The notes below the pieces were generated by a model. It ran no database searches, was not told the origin of the DNA, and saw nothing but the letters and a program-made list of their open reading frames with translations. A program made the position numbers and the translations under genes. Source: Leishmania mexicana MHOM/GT/2001/U1103 (taxonomy: Eukaryota; Euglenozoa; Kinetoplastea; Trypanosomatida; Trypanosomatidae). Taken from it: 64,000 bases of DNA. The stretch spans positions 351,069-415,068 of the forward strand of contig NC_018336.1 in assembly GCF_000234665.1 (NCBI RefSeq). Reading direction: 5' to 3'. Positions 1 to 11,028 of the stretch are shown piece by piece (positions within the stretch are counted from its first letter, which is position 1; every line of letters starts with the position of its first letter).

Positions 1-2314
1 GCAGACCCCCGGCAACACCGTCGGAACAGCGCCGGGTAACGCATCGGCAACAAAGCCGCACAAGGGCTACGATGACAATAGCGGCGATGACTGGGACGAG
101 GAGGAGCGTAGGCTCCTGCGGCCGCGCCACCGCCGTACCCCCACCACCCCGACGAGGCCGCCGTCGAAACAGCGTTGTGACGTGAACGGCCAGCCCGGCG
201 AGCTGCATGCGCGTCAGTCCTCTGTTTCGTTCTCCTCCTCGGAGGTGTTGCCGGACTGCCCCCCGCCGCCACCGCCACCAAAGCCGCCGGCGATGCGACG
301 CGCTCACTACTTCTTCGCTGCCCACCCGCACGGCATCCTTCCCTGGTGCTGCTGCGTGAACATGATCAGCAACATCACACACCGTGACGAGAAGCTCTTT
401 CTAGACAACCGCGATATGGTACTCCATCCTCGCGACGCGCCGCACATTTCGGTGCTCTCAGAGCCGGGGCAGCAGTCGTCGTCGTCGCTGCCACGCGCAG
501 CGAACACCTTCACAACGAGTAGCACCCGTGCCATCCCCCCCATCTCCGGCCTAACTCTGGGCCCCTCTGGGTCGCCAACCACCGTCGCCGTGGAAGGCTC
601 GACTGGTGCTGACTCGGCAGGTGGTGGTATGGCGTACGCGAAGGGGCGCTACTATGTCTACGACCCCTTCTTCAAGAAATTCGTGCTTCGTCCCTATAAG
701 GACGAGGCGGTTCCAGTGACGCCGGCGGACGCGGAGGTGTACCGCCGGCGCCTTCGCACCGCGCAGGCGAAGCGTGATGCCGCATCCCTAAAGAAAGAAG
801 CCGGCGCCGGTGCAGCCTCGACACGCGCCAGGGCTCTGCGCCGCCAAATCAAGATTCGCATACGCGCCGTGGTCGCCACTTTCCCCTTCTATGTCCCCCT
901 CATGCGCGAAGTCTACATGTTTTACGGTTACATGGACGCCTCGTACGAGACGTGCAAGCGTGTGTTGCTGTACAACAACAGCACCCAGCGGGAGCGAGAG
1001 GGCGTGCCTCCTGTCACGCCGGCCTTCCCTCGGAAAGTCGAGTTCACCACGGGTGCGAAAGATTGTGGCATAGGCGACGGCGATGCCAGCGACGACGAGT
1101 ACGATGAGAGCGCCTATCCTGATGACCTCAACCACTTGCTGCTGTTCCCGGGTGGCGCTTCCGAGGCTCTTTTATCCTCGGCTCACGGTCCTGCTCGTCT
1201 GCTGCTGCGACGCCGCAAAGGCTTTCTGCGCTTGACCATCCACACACAGAGTGGGCTCGTGCCCGTGTACACCTTTGGGGAGACGGACTATTTTGAGCAG
1301 CGCAGCTCCGCCACCACGCGGCACGCGACCCCAGTTGACGACGACGAGGGTTCGACATACATGTCTCGGCAGGGGCCGGTGGCAGACGCTCTCTCGAGAC
1401 CAGACTCCATGAGCGGCGACGGAGTGGCACCTCAGACGGCGCCCAATGCGTCACCGCGGTCGAAAGAGGAGCAGCGGATGCACCGTCACCCGCTCCAGAA
1501 TGGCCCGACCGCAGGACAACGCGGCGATGGCACCTCAGCTTCGGGTCCAACTAACCGCGGCGGTGATAACACCTCATCCACAGGCACCACACCACCGAAC
1601 ATCGTGAGCCCTCCCTGCCAGCCACCTCCTAGCGGCACCACATTCACGTCCCCAGCGCTGTCGCCCATCGCCGAAGCGCTCTGCAAGGTGCACCAACACG
1701 AATCATGGAAGGATCGGGGGAGGAGACTGCTGAGGGAAGAGGGCGAGGCGTGGGGCCGGAATGAGCGGTCGCCAACACCGCTGCACGTACAGGCGTTATC
1801 CTTGGAAAAACGACACGAAAGCGGCAACACCGCAGCCTCGCTGAGGGAGCTCGAGGCGGCGACAATGGTAAGCCACGAGACGAGTTTATCGGAGAAGCCG
1901 CAGGACGGCCTCCCTTCTGTTTCCAAGCAGCTAGCCCAGAAGCACGCAGCAAAGACGGAGGTCAAGGTGGTGGCGGCCTCCTCGCCCTCCACCGTCAGCC
2001 GCCTCTCGCGTTTGATCCAAGTTCTGCAGCGCCTCTTCCAGGATACGTTCGGTCTGTCGCTGCCCATCCTCAAGAACATCATCCCACACCGCGTCATGGG
2101 TGCTACAGTCGTGGGCCGACCCATCTACTTCGAGCTGCCGCCCGAGCTGCAGCGCATGTACACCGACCCGGCGAATTACTTCGAAAAGGAGAAGGATCAG
2201 GAGGTGCTGCGGGCTGCGCAGGAGGTGTACTTTCACGAACTGCAAGAACTCTTTCTGAAGTACGCGCCACAGTACTTGAAAGACCCCAGTCGGCGCAAGC
2301 TCGAGATTATCTAG
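1..2314 (+). CDS. DGAT2-family acyltransferase (diacylglycerol/monoacylglycerol acyltransferase), 5' end outside window
   Basis: The reading frame is already open at base 2 and has no ATG before the conserved domain, so the gene starts upstream of the window. The GTG at 182 is not a start. Family motifs appear in order: the catalytic HPHG block (bases 323-334), a FYVPLMRE...YGYMDAS segment (~888-945), FPGGASEAL (~1144-1173), RKGFLRL and the VPVYTFGETD block (~1222-1290), and VVGRPI near the C terminus (~2107-2125). Enzymes of this family use acyl-CoA to make triacylglycerol or related neutral lipids at the ER. Family members usually have about 350-390 residues; this one has over 770. The extra length comes from a Ser/Gly-rich insert after HPHG (~430-640) and a low-complexity insert (~1300-1950) between the FGE block and the C-terminal motif. 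The usual membrane segment before HPHG would lie outside the window. Acceptor specificity (DAG, MAG or wax alcohol) cannot be read from sequence. Confidence 0.85.
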   Translation, partial: QTPGNTVGTAPGNASATKPHKGYDDNSGDDWDEEERRLLRPRHRRTPTTPTRPPSKQRCDVNGQPGELHARQSSVSFSSSEVLPDCPPPPPPPKPPAMRRAHYFFAAHPHGILPWCCCVNMISNITHRDEKLFLDNRDMVLHPRDAPHISVLSEPGQQSSSSLPRAANTFTTSSTRAIPPISGLTLGPSGSPTTVAVEGSTGADSAGGGMAYAKGRYYVYDPFFKKFVLRPYKDEAVPVTPADAEVYRRRLRTAQAKRDAASLKKEAGAGAASTRARALRRQIKIRIRAVVATFPFYVPLMREVYMFYGYMDASYETCKRVLLYNNSTQREREGVPPVTPAFPRKVEFTTGAKDCGIGDGDASDDEYDESAYPDDLNHLLLFPGGASEALLSSAHGPARLLLRRRKGFLRLTIHTQSGLVPVYTFGETDYFEQRSSATTRHATPVDDDEGSTYMSRQGPVADALSRPDSMSGDGVAPQTAPNASPRSKEEQRMHRHPLQNGPTAGQRGDGTSASGPTNRGGDNTSSTGTTPPNIVSPPCQPPPSGTTFTSPALSPIAEALCKVHQHESWKDRGRRLLREEGEAWGRNERSPTPLHVQALSLEKRHESGNTAASLRELEAATMVSHETSLSEKPQDGLPSVSKQLAQKHAAKTEVKVVAASSPSTVSRLSRLIQVLQRLFQDTFGLSLPILKNIIPHRVMGATVVGRPIYFELPPELQRMYTDPANYFEKEKDQEVLRAAQEVYFHELQELFLKYAPQYLKDPSRRKLEII

Positions 2315-3009
2315 GTGACGCAGTAGTGTGGTCCTCTTTCTCTGTGCCATGTGCACTTTTCCTTGTGCGTGCGGGAAGCGCTGTATCGTTGATGGAGGTG
2401 GCATCCGCCCTGCTGCTTGCTCTGCTCCGAGGCTATCTTATTGCCAGGTATTCCGACCCGGAGTAGCGGTGCAACGAGACTTCTCTTTTGTTTCTCGGCT
2501 GCCTGTGCTACCGAGCGTCGTTGTCCATGCCTAAGTAGAGGCGTGAGAGGGAGGGTAAAGTGCAGAGGAGGGCGAGAACACCAACCCAGAGGACGAGGGG
2601 AGAGAACAGAGTGTGGCGCTAGTCGGTATCACGCTTTGGCTTTGTCGTTTGGCTACTCTTGGGTGCTCCTCTATGTGTGTATGGGGGGGGTACGTGTATG
2701 CACTCTGCGGTGCATTTTGGGGGTGGGCGGTTGTCATCAGGAGCCTCGGCCATCGACGACACGGCACGAGTCCAAGGGCCTTCAAGGCGATGTCACCCAT
2801 GCACATGCACTCACATGCAGATGCAGGCACCGAACGTTTCACCGGCACCGCAGACCCGCCACGATCGACCGAGTATGCTTTTTTTGTTACGTTTTCTTTT
2901 GCCTGTTGCCCTCCAAAACGGAAAATCCTCCACGCCATCACGCACGCGCACTCCTTTGCTTTTCCACCGCTGCCTCCTCTCCGTTTTCTTCTGTCACCCT
3001 GGCATGCGC

Positions 3010-3602
3010 CCCTGATAACGGGGGAGGGGGGAACCTCTTGGTACGTGGCATTTCAAGGCCCAGCGGCATCCTCCTCCCCCATCTCCTATCCCTGCCCAAT
3101 GCCGAGCCACCTCTGGCGCCGACAGGGCCGAGTGCCTGCGACTCAGCGCAGTCAGGGCGGTGCATCGCTGCTGATCGCGGACCGTCAGCTCCTGGACGGC
3201 GTGGCGTCCGGGTGATCTGCAGCCGCGAACGCACGTGTGCACTCTCCACATGATGGGCAGAGTGTCCGCGTGACGCGAACGCATCCCACCACCTGGCCCT
3301 CGCACTGCCCGCTGGTGTGGGGAAGCCTGAGCCACCCACTCCCCTCGAGGGGAGGGGATGCACCAGGGGTGGCAGCCGGCATAGCGGGGGAGCGGCTGTG
3401 AGGCGGTGGGTGAGGGGGCAGCGCTTGAGGGCGGTGGGGGGCGGTGCTCACAAAGCCGAGTCGGCGCATCTGGTGTGACGCGTGCGTGCCTGTGGCATGC
3501 TTTGTCCCACGCTGGTGGGGACCTGAGGCAGGGCGGGGATGGGGCCGGCGTTGAGGTCGTGCTGGTACGGCAGAGCATTGCACACAGGTTGCAATAAAAA
3601 AA
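3010..3602 (+). repeat. SIDER2-like degenerate retroposon copy A
   Basis: The block from about 3190 to 3530 is nearly identical to 56334-56690, and more diverged relatives occur at ~30723 and ~38619. It ends in an A-rich tail (ttgcaataaaaaaac, ~3588-3603), as expected of a non-LTR retroposon remnant. Length near 0.6 kb and position in a 3' UTR, in the sense of the PTU, fit the Leishmania SIDER2 family, which is linked to mRNA instability. The family name is my inference; the repeat relationship is seen directly. Boundaries are approximate. Confidence 0.75.
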
Positions 3603-5334
3603 CACCACTGGCAGCTGCATCGTCACGAGTATATGCGTGTGTGTCTCTTCAGCCACCACCACCGTCTTGTACGCGCGCCATCCTCACATTTTCGTGTGCG
3701 TTCTTTTCGTTCCCCTCTCCTGCTTCCGCAGGCATGTGTATGGTGGTCTTCCTTTGTATATCTGTGCGCATGGGGATGTATGCGTGTGTCGGTATCAAGA
3801 TGTGTATTATGTGTGTGCGTGTGTGTGCGCTCTTTTCTCTACCGTTTGTGCTCTTGTGCTGTTTGCGCTGGCTCTCGTCTTCTGCCCCGTCCCTCTTTCT
3901 CCCATCCATGTGTGCAGGCAGACTTCTCACCTCACGAAAGGTGTGCGAGTCGGTGGCTGTTTCGTTTCTTCCTGTGCTTGTTTGTTGCTGTTTTGCATCT
4001 TTCCAGGTAATGCTCTTCGCCTTCCCTCCCCCCTCCTGTTGGTCGGTCAGTCGGTCTCGCTGAGTCTATCTCAAGCGCGCGAGCCTCTGCGTCTTCGCTC
4101 TTCACGCTTCTTCCTTTGTTTTGCTTGTTTTTTTCGCCACGGATGTTTGGCAGACACCGTTGTGTGTGTGCACGCACGGCGTTGGTACTTGCTTTGGTGC
4201 ACCTTCCTCCCTTTCCCACCAGCGTTGACGGTGATATTTTGCCCTCTGGCATTACTGCCTAACTCGTGCCACCACACCCCCACCTTGCTGAACCTGCAAG
4301 CGTCGACGAGCATAACGCTCGCAAGAGGTGGCGTGTTCGGCGGCGTCGAGTATTCCTGCAGGTGTGTGCCTGCGCTTGACGCCGAGGCACGTCCCTTCTT
4401 TTCCCGTGTGTTGCTCTTCACCCTCTCCTCGTCGGGCCCATTCGTTCTTGGTTCGCTTCCCTGATCCCCCCCCCCGCGTGGACCGATCTGTGTGGCTCCA
4501 ATGCGCATGGGCGTATACACATACGCGCGTCTCTGTGTGTGTCCTACCACGGGTGCATTCGGTGCCGTTACGGTCTTTCAGCTCCGAAAAGGGGACACCG
4601 ACGAAAAATAAAAAAGAAATGCATAGCGCGCGCGGTTGTCGGCGGCCTTACCTCTGCCATTGTGCTCAGTTTACTATTGTGTGCATCCGCTGCGAAGGTT
4701 GCCCTTCTTTTTCGCATGTTTCCCACCCTTCCCAACGGTCTGCTTCGTGGTTGCTACACCTGCTCCTACGTGGCTGACGCTGGACCTCCCTCTCCTCCAT
4801 CATCATCATGGTCTCCCCTACTCGTGATTTCACGTGTAATGCATTGCCCACCGCCTCATGCATCCCGCACTCTCTCCCCACACTCTTTTCTTTCTTTTGG
4901 ATGCGTTAGTCAAGCTTTCTTGTTTTGTTTGACCCCGGCAGCTCCTTCCACGTAGTCGCACGGGCAGCGTGCCCCGTCCCACTCACCCACACACCGCGAA
5001 GCACACACGCACGCAGGTCCACACTGGCCGGCCGACATAAGCGCCACTGGTTTTCTGCCGGGGGCGGCGGCGAGTTTTCGCAACCCCTCCCCCTACCCAC
5101 CGTCTCTTCTCCCTTACAAACTCCTTGTTTCCTGCTCTGAAGTTGAGGTGCTGTCTGCGCCTGAGCCCCTCTCTCTCTTGAGCCTTTTCTCAGGTGTCGG
5201 TCCGTGCGAGCGCATCTCACCTACGTTATCGGAGACACTCCTCTTCTCTACTTTGCACCTACCTATGCTTGCTTGGTCCCGGCTCTGTTTTCTTCTCATA
5301 CTCGCCTCGATCTTTCGGCTCGCACACCTCACAG

Positions 5335-5376
5335 TTTCTCTTTTTTCTGCTCTGCCTCCACCCCACCTCGTCGTAG
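5335..5376 (+). promoter_or_regulatory. Putative trans-splice acceptor for the Ca2+-ATPase mRNA
   Basis: A 40-base pyrimidine-rich tract ends in the first AG at 5375-5376. No ATG lies between this AG and the ATG at 5447, giving a ~70-nt 5' UTR and supporting that start. Confidence 0.55.
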
Positions 5377-5446
5377 ATCTGTTCGACTTAACCAAAGCCC
5401 CTCTCCGCTCCTTCTCTGGTCGATCGCGCATTCTTGTCTGCCGCTG

Positions 5447-8400
5447 ATGGAGAAGGGGGATGTTTTTGTGTGTACCGGCAGTGCCGGCGCTGGTAGGAGT
5501 AATGGAGGTTCTGTGAAGCTATCGGACATGATTGGCCATAAACGGATCGACATCCTGACGAACGACCACAAGGGCCCTGGTGGACTACTCTACGAACTTA
5601 ACGTGCGAAGCTCTCCAGCAGGCTCGCCGGCCGTGAATATGTGCTCCACTGAGGAGCGCAGTGCCGCGGTGCAGCGCCGTGAGCTCGGCATTCTAGCACA
5701 CTCTGTCCCAGAGCGGCAGATACGATACGGTGTGAACGTTCTATCCCAGCCGCCGAAGGAGAGTATTTGGCACTTTGTGAAGGACTCCATACAGGATGAT
5801 CGCGTTGTGCAAATTTTGATTGGCGCTGCCCTCGTATCTATGATACTTGGCATCACTACTCCAGACTTCCGCACCGGCGAGGTTGACCTCGCCATGGGTT
5901 GGGTCGAGGGGGCGGCCATCTTCACCTCCGTGTTCATCGTGACAGTTGTGAATGCGGTGAACGACTACCGTAAGCAGGAGCAGTTTGCCGAGGTGATGCG
6001 GGCTGAGAACGCCGCGCGCCGCAGGGTAACAGTGTGGCGCTATGCCCCGCTCAGCAGCGCCAGCGGCGGCTGCGGGGGTGGCGGCACCGTGACGGGGACG
6101 GACGGTCTCGCCTGCGTGGCGCTGGAGGTGCCAAGCTCGGATATTGTCGTAGGGGACGTTGTACAGGTTAACTCCGGGATGCAGCTAAATTTCGATGCCG
6201 TGCTGCTGGGCAGCCTCGGCCCAATATTGGCGGACGAGAGTAGCGTCACCGGGGAGAACGATGACGTGGTGAAGCAGGCGCTCACAGACCCCTTTCTCAT
6301 TAGCGGGTCGTCGCTGTTGGACGGGTCAGCTGAGGGAGTGGCGCTCGTCTGCGCGGTGGGGCCCCACTCCTTTTCGGGCGAGATTGCCATGTCCATTCAG
6401 TCAACGGAAAAAACGAACACGCCGCTTCAAGACCAGCTCGAGGCGATGGCGGAGGTTATCGGCAAGTTCGGCATTGGCGCGGCCGTCTTCACGTTTACAG
6501 CGCTTCTCGTCAAGGAGCTCTTCATGTTCCTTGTGCACGGCAGCCGACTGTATGCCATGAAGTTCTTTGAAAACTTGACCACGGCGATTGCCATTGTGGT
6601 GGTCGCCGTACCGGAGGGCCTACCGCTCTCGGTCACCATCTCCCTCGCCTACAGCATGCGGCTCATGCTGAAGGATGGCAACCTTGTCCGCCACTTGGCA
6701 GCGTGCGAGACCATGGGTGGGGCGACAGTGCTGTGCACGGACAAGACAGGCACCTTGACGGCCCCAACGATGCAAGTAAAGCAAATCTTTCTGTCCGCGG
6801 TCACGTACGCAGTAGCGGACGCCGACCCCGTCGCTGGGGGCGACCTCCCAACCTTTGGCGACGAGGAGTCACCAGCGGCGCTACCCACTCGCTCTATACA
6901 TACCCACACGTTCGCGCCGCCACCGCCGCCGCGTGGGTTCGGGCAAAGCCCGTTCTCGCGCGCACCTCCCAGTAGAGCCATCACCGTTCCCCTACCTCCC
7001 TCGAGCGTGCAGCTTTTGCTGGATTGTATTGTAGCCAACGCCGTTGACCCAGATGTACGGCGCGCGACCAACAAGACGAGCGAGGCGCTGTTGTGGCTCT
7101 GCCATCTCATGCGCTGCTCGAGCAACCACACAACACAGCAGGATGTGCAGTCGTTCCGAAGCACCCAGGCCTGCATGTTGGCCACGATGCAGGACCCGAG
7201 CCGGTGCCGTCGCTACCCGTTCAGCTCGCACAGCAAGATGAGCCTGTGCATGTTGCGACAGGTCGCCCCGCCAGCTGGTGCGGGCAACGGAGGGGGCCGC
7301 ACGCGGCTCTACGCGACCGGCGCGGCTGAGGTCATCTTGGCGCGCTGCACATCGTACATCAACGATAAGGGTGTGCCGGTGCCGCTGACGTCTGAGCTGC
7401 AGGCGTGCCATGAGCAGGCATTGACGCACTATACCGAATCGGGGCTGCGGACTATCTGCTGCGCCTTCAGCGATGCGCACGGCGCCGCAGAGGCGAACCT
7501 GTGGAACCAACAGCCGCAGCAGCTGCAGCACGGCGCGGCTACCGCGTTTGACGGCGAGTTCTGCATGATCGGAATGATCGGCCTTGAGGAAGATGTACGG
7601 CCGGAGGTGCCTGGCGCAGTGAGCCAGTGCTTCGGAGCGGGTTTGCGCGTCATCATGATCACCGGTGACGCCACGCTCACGGCGATCAATATTGCCCGCC
7701 GCTGTGGGCTGATTCGCGGCGGCTCAAACAGTGGCGCGCTGAGGGCCTCGCCGCTGCCGGACGGCAATCGCACCCTGCGCAACCCCGAGGCGCCTAGCTG
7801 GTCGGCTGCTGCTACGCTCGCAAACGGTAAAGACAACGGGTTCAGCCCAACGGAGAACAGCGATGCTGCCATCTTCGTGAATACGTCGCTGCTCCACTAC
7901 GAAAACAGCGGCGCCGCCTCTGACGTCGAGGGTCAGTTTTTGGACGGTGCGTTTGGCCGAACAGCGTGGATGATGCAGGAACCGGCAGCGAATGCGTCGC
8001 CCCAGCAGCTCATAGATAGTGGCTACGCCCTCGACGGAGAAACCTTTCGGCAGCTCAGCGACACGGAGCTCCTCCAGCAGTACCTGCCGTACATTCGCAT
8101 CCTTGCTCGCGCCACGCCGATGGACAAGAAAAGGCTGCTCTCCCTCTTGCGCCGCATCGACCCGAACGCGGTGATTGCAATGACCGGCGACGGTACCAAT
8201 GACGCGCCGGCACTAAAGCTCAGCGACGTCGGATTCGCCATGAACGGCGGCAGCGACGTGGCGAAGCGCGCGTCCGATATCATTTTGCTGAACGACAACT
8301 TCATTGGCATGGTGAAGGCGACCATGTGGGGCCGAAACGTGAAGGACAGCATTCGCAAGTTTCTGCAGTTTCAGCTCACAGTGAACTTTTCGGCGTGCGT

Positions 8401-9124
8401 CGTCTCTTTCTGTGGCGCCATCATGAGCGAGCAGAACATGTCCCCGCTGAGGCCGGTGCAGCTCCTCTGGCTGAACCTCATCATGGACACGCTCGCCGCC
8501 CTCGCGCTGGCGACGGAGCTGCCATGTGAGCCGATGCTCCTCTCCCGGCCACCCGAGTCAAAGGATACCTCAATCATCGTGCCGAGCATGTGGTTCCAGA
8601 TCGGCTTTCAGAGCACCTTCCAGGTCATGTGTCAGCTTTTCCTGCTCGGCTACGGAAATGTCCTGCTGAGCGCACGGGGACATACGACACCGCTGCCGTC
8701 CACCGGGGAACCGCCGCGCGACCCGCGCTACTTCAGCGACGCCCACATCTGCTTTCTCTTTAACTCGTTTGTGTGGATGCAGATCTTCAACTTCTTTAAC
8801 GCGCGTCTGCTGCACCGCAGCGAGGGCTTCTTCTCCAACTGGGCGGACAGCGCCGTGCTCTTTGTTATTGTCGGCATCATTGTCGTGCTGCAGATTATAA
8901 TTGTGGAGGTTGGAGGCAAGATCATGTCCACGGTGCCTCTGACAGCGCAAGAGTGGTTTTACTCTGTCCTCATCGCAAGCGGCACCCTGCCAGTAGGCGC
9001 CATCTCGCGCTTGATCTATGCCCGTTACTCGAAACGCGTGCTGCCGCGCGACGGGTGCTCGCGAGGGTTGCTGTCGCGGCTTCGGCGCAGTGTGAAGAGC
9101 GGTAGGCTCAAGGGAAAGAGGTAG
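5447..9124 (+). CDS. Plasma-membrane-type Ca2+-transporting P-type ATPase (type IIB)
   Basis: The protein has 1225 residues. ATG 5447 is the first ATG after the splice acceptor; the in-frame extension further upstream is pyrimidine-rich UTR. P-type landmarks: M1/M2 (~118-170), TGEN actuator loop (268-271), PEGLP of M4 (389-393), phosphorylation motif DKTGTLT (Asp432), TGDA (~739) and hinge GDGTND (914-919), then about six C-terminal membrane segments and a basic tail. An NDYRKQEQF segment after M2 and the PEGLP form fit PMCA-like pumps that export Ca2+ or load acidocalcisomes. Oddities: the nucleotide-domain KGA motif reads TGA (Thr624), TGES reads TGEN, and there are proline- and Ser/Asn-rich inserts in the N and P domains. 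The Arg/Lys-rich C terminus could bind calmodulin or acidic lipid, but no clear motif proves it. Confidence 0.95.
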   Translation: MEKGDVFVCTGSAGAGRSNGGSVKLSDMIGHKRIDILTNDHKGPGGLLYELNVRSSPAGSPAVNMCSTEERSAAVQRRELGILAHSVPERQIRYGVNVLSQPPKESIWHFVKDSIQDDRVVQILIGAALVSMILGITTPDFRTGEVDLAMGWVEGAAIFTSVFIVTVVNAVNDYRKQEQFAEVMRAENAARRRVTVWRYAPLSSASGGCGGGGTVTGTDGLACVALEVPSSDIVVGDVVQVNSGMQLNFDAVLLGSLGPILADESSVTGENDDVVKQALTDPFLISGSSLLDGSAEGVALVCAVGPHSFSGEIAMSIQSTEKTNTPLQDQLEAMAEVIGKFGIGAAVFTFTALLVKELFMFLVHGSRLYAMKFFENLTTAIAIVVVAVPEGLPLSVTISLAYSMRLMLKDGNLVRHLAACETMGGATVLCTDKTGTLTAPTMQVKQIFLSAVTYAVADADPVAGGDLPTFGDEESPAALPTRSIHTHTFAPPPPPRGFGQSPFSRAPPSRAITVPLPPSSVQLLLDCIVANAVDPDVRRATNKTSEALLWLCHLMRCSSNHTTQQDVQSFRSTQACMLATMQDPSRCRRYPFSSHSKMSLCMLRQVAPPAGAGNGGGRTRLYATGAAEVILARCTSYINDKGVPVPLTSELQACHEQALTHYTESGLRTICCAFSDAHGAAEANLWNQQPQQLQHGAATAFDGEFCMIGMIGLEEDVRPEVPGAVSQCFGAGLRVIMITGDATLTAINIARRCGLIRGGSNSGALRASPLPDGNRTLRNPEAPSWSAAATLANGKDNGFSPTENSDAAIFVNTSLLHYENSGAASDVEGQFLDGAFGRTAWMMQEPAANASPQQLIDSGYALDGETFRQLSDTELLQQYLPYIRILARATPMDKKRLLSLLRRIDPNAVIAMTGDGTNDAPALKLSDVGFAMNGGSDVAKRASDIILLNDNFIGMVKATMWGRNVKDSIRKFLQFQLTVNFSACVVSFCGAIMSEQNMSPLRPVQLLWLNLIMDTLAALALATELPCEPMLLSRPPESKDTSIIVPSMWFQIGFQSTFQVMCQLFLLGYGNVLLSARGHTTPLPSTGEPPRDPRYFSDAHICFLFNSFVWMQIFNFFNARLLHRSEGFFSNWADSAVLFVIVGIIVVLQIIIVEVGGKIMSTVPLTAQEWFYSVLIASGTLPVGAISRLIYARYSKRVLPRDGCSRGLLSRLRRSVKSGRLKGKR

Positions 9125-10995
9125 CGGTTCTCGGGTCTGCTCAGGGCGCCTCCTGCACTTCTTTCACCTCTCGCCTGCACTCTCGTCTCCCTCAACTGCC
9201 GTGGTGCCACTTACGCGCTGTCGCCTGTCATGCTTGCAGCTTTCTCCCTTCATGTGTGCGTAGGAAGGGTGCTCGCGTGCGCGTGTCAGGGAGCCGCATA
9301 CTGCGCTTGCTGAAGTGGCAGGGGGAGCGCATCACCCCAGCGGCACGCCGTTTTTTTTGTGTTTTCGTCGTCTCGCTGATCTCCTTCTTTGACTGAGCCT
9401 TTTTGTTTTTATGTCGTACGGATTCGTCTTTTGTGTTTTTGTGTCGCCCACTCCTCCTTGGTTGTGGGCGGGGGTGGGGAGTTGGAAGGTGTGCTTGTCA
9501 TGCGTGTTGTTTCGAAAGCGAAAAATATATATATATATGGAAAGCCATGATGTACGCACTCACTGATGTCCCACTCTCTGTGTTCTTCTCCCCAGCTTTT
9601 CTCTTTCCCGGTATCCCCATCATAGCGACCAAGCAAAGGAAGCGAAGAGGTGCGGCGTCATCGAGGCCACCGTTCTCCGCCACCTCCCCAACCGCAGGTA
9701 GACGAGAAAAGCAAACTCCCACCGTGTCCTCTCGTCACACACGCGCGCATGCACCCGGCCACCAACTTTGTTGGACATAGCGTGACACTCTCCACAGCAC
9801 TGGCCATGTCGTCGTGTGTTCACTTTCAATGCATCCGAGAAGCAACAAGAGCAGCGTGATCTTATCGAAGTCGTGAAGGTCCATGTGCGGGCCTGGTCTG
9901 GTGCAGGCACAAAGCAGTCCTCACGTGATGCCTCATCGTGAAACGGGTATCATTGCCGTCCCTTTTCGCTTGTTGTGTTTCGCGCTTGCGAGATGTCTCC
10001 CTCCATCGACGTCTCACGGGCCTAAGGACTGCTCTTCTACTACAATCCCCCCCCCTCCCCCATCTATCCTCCCCTTGCTTCTGGAACACCTTCCCTCCCC
10101 ACCCCATACATACATGCACACGTGGGCCTCAACCTCGCTGCTCTCTTTCTCCACCATCTCGGCTGTAAGCTCACCGTTTCGCCTACACCTCCTGCACAGG
10201 CAGAATACGAAAACAACCACACCAGCAGAAGAGCGCCGAAACCTCTTTGTGCCGCACAGAGCGAACACCAGTTAGAAGAACGCCACCCCCACCCCACCCC
10301 CCAAAAAAGCCAAAGTCGCAAGAGCAGCGCGCAAGTTCTGACCGTCACCAGTAGACGGAAGACAAAGGCGTCAGCGGAAGTGGGAACGAGAAAGAGGAAA
10401 GAAAAACAAGTGCCGTTCTCTTCTCTACCACCGCGCCTTCATTTTTCGTTTTTTTGGGGGGGAGGTCTCCCGAACCTGTCCCCACACTTTCCTCCTCTCA
10501 CTATTCTGTCTCGTGATTATTCAAGTCGTCGCTGAAGGCGTGCTTGTCTATCGTTTCTCCTCTCTGTATTCGTGCGCTTTTCTTTTTAGTTGTTGTTGTT
10601 CCCCAGCAACCGTGTTGCTGTTGTCTCACTTTCCTGTCCTCACATCGTCTCGACACGTCCTTTTTCTTTCGTTCTTTTCTGTGTGTCTGTGCCGTGTCTT
10701 GTGTCGCTTACTTCTGACCTGCGCGGCGCCACACTCCGCTTCGTCCGTGTTTTTTTGCTGTGCGGGATTCCTTGCCCCCAACCCCCAAACCCCCTCCCTC
10801 CCTCCCGCACGTCCATCCACCTCCGATTCTCGTCAGTCTTTCAATCCCCCTCCCCTCCCTCCACGCAGTGTAGCTATCCCCTCTCTCTCCAACTCCTACT
10901 ATCTCTACGACCACCACCACCCACGCCTCACTCCCTCGATAGCACACGTTTCGTGCCCCGCAAGACACTTACACACACCTACACACTCTCTCTCC

Positions 10996-10996
<1 letters not shown>

Positions 10997-11026
<30 letters not shown>
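10997..11026. repeat. (CA)n microsatellite
   Basis: An uninterrupted run of about 15 AC units in the long non-coding gap. Confidence 0.95.

Positions 11027-11028
<2 letters not shown>

Larger units (their letters stand above)
2315..5446. other. Intergenic region, acyltransferase to Ca2+-ATPase
   Basis: No convincing coding frame on either strand. It holds the acyltransferase 3' UTR, a SIDER2-like repeat (~3010-3602) and then TG- and pyrimidine-rich DNA leading to the splice acceptor at 5376. Open frames here are low-complexity, rich in Cys/Ser/Leu/Pro and have no codon bias. Confidence 0.7.

Noticed and set aside
5204..5446. In-frame N-terminal extension of the Ca2+-ATPase
   Set aside because: It is pyrimidine-derived Leu/Ser/Phe-rich sequence containing the probable splice acceptor at 5376, with no conserved motif; ATG 5447 is preferred.
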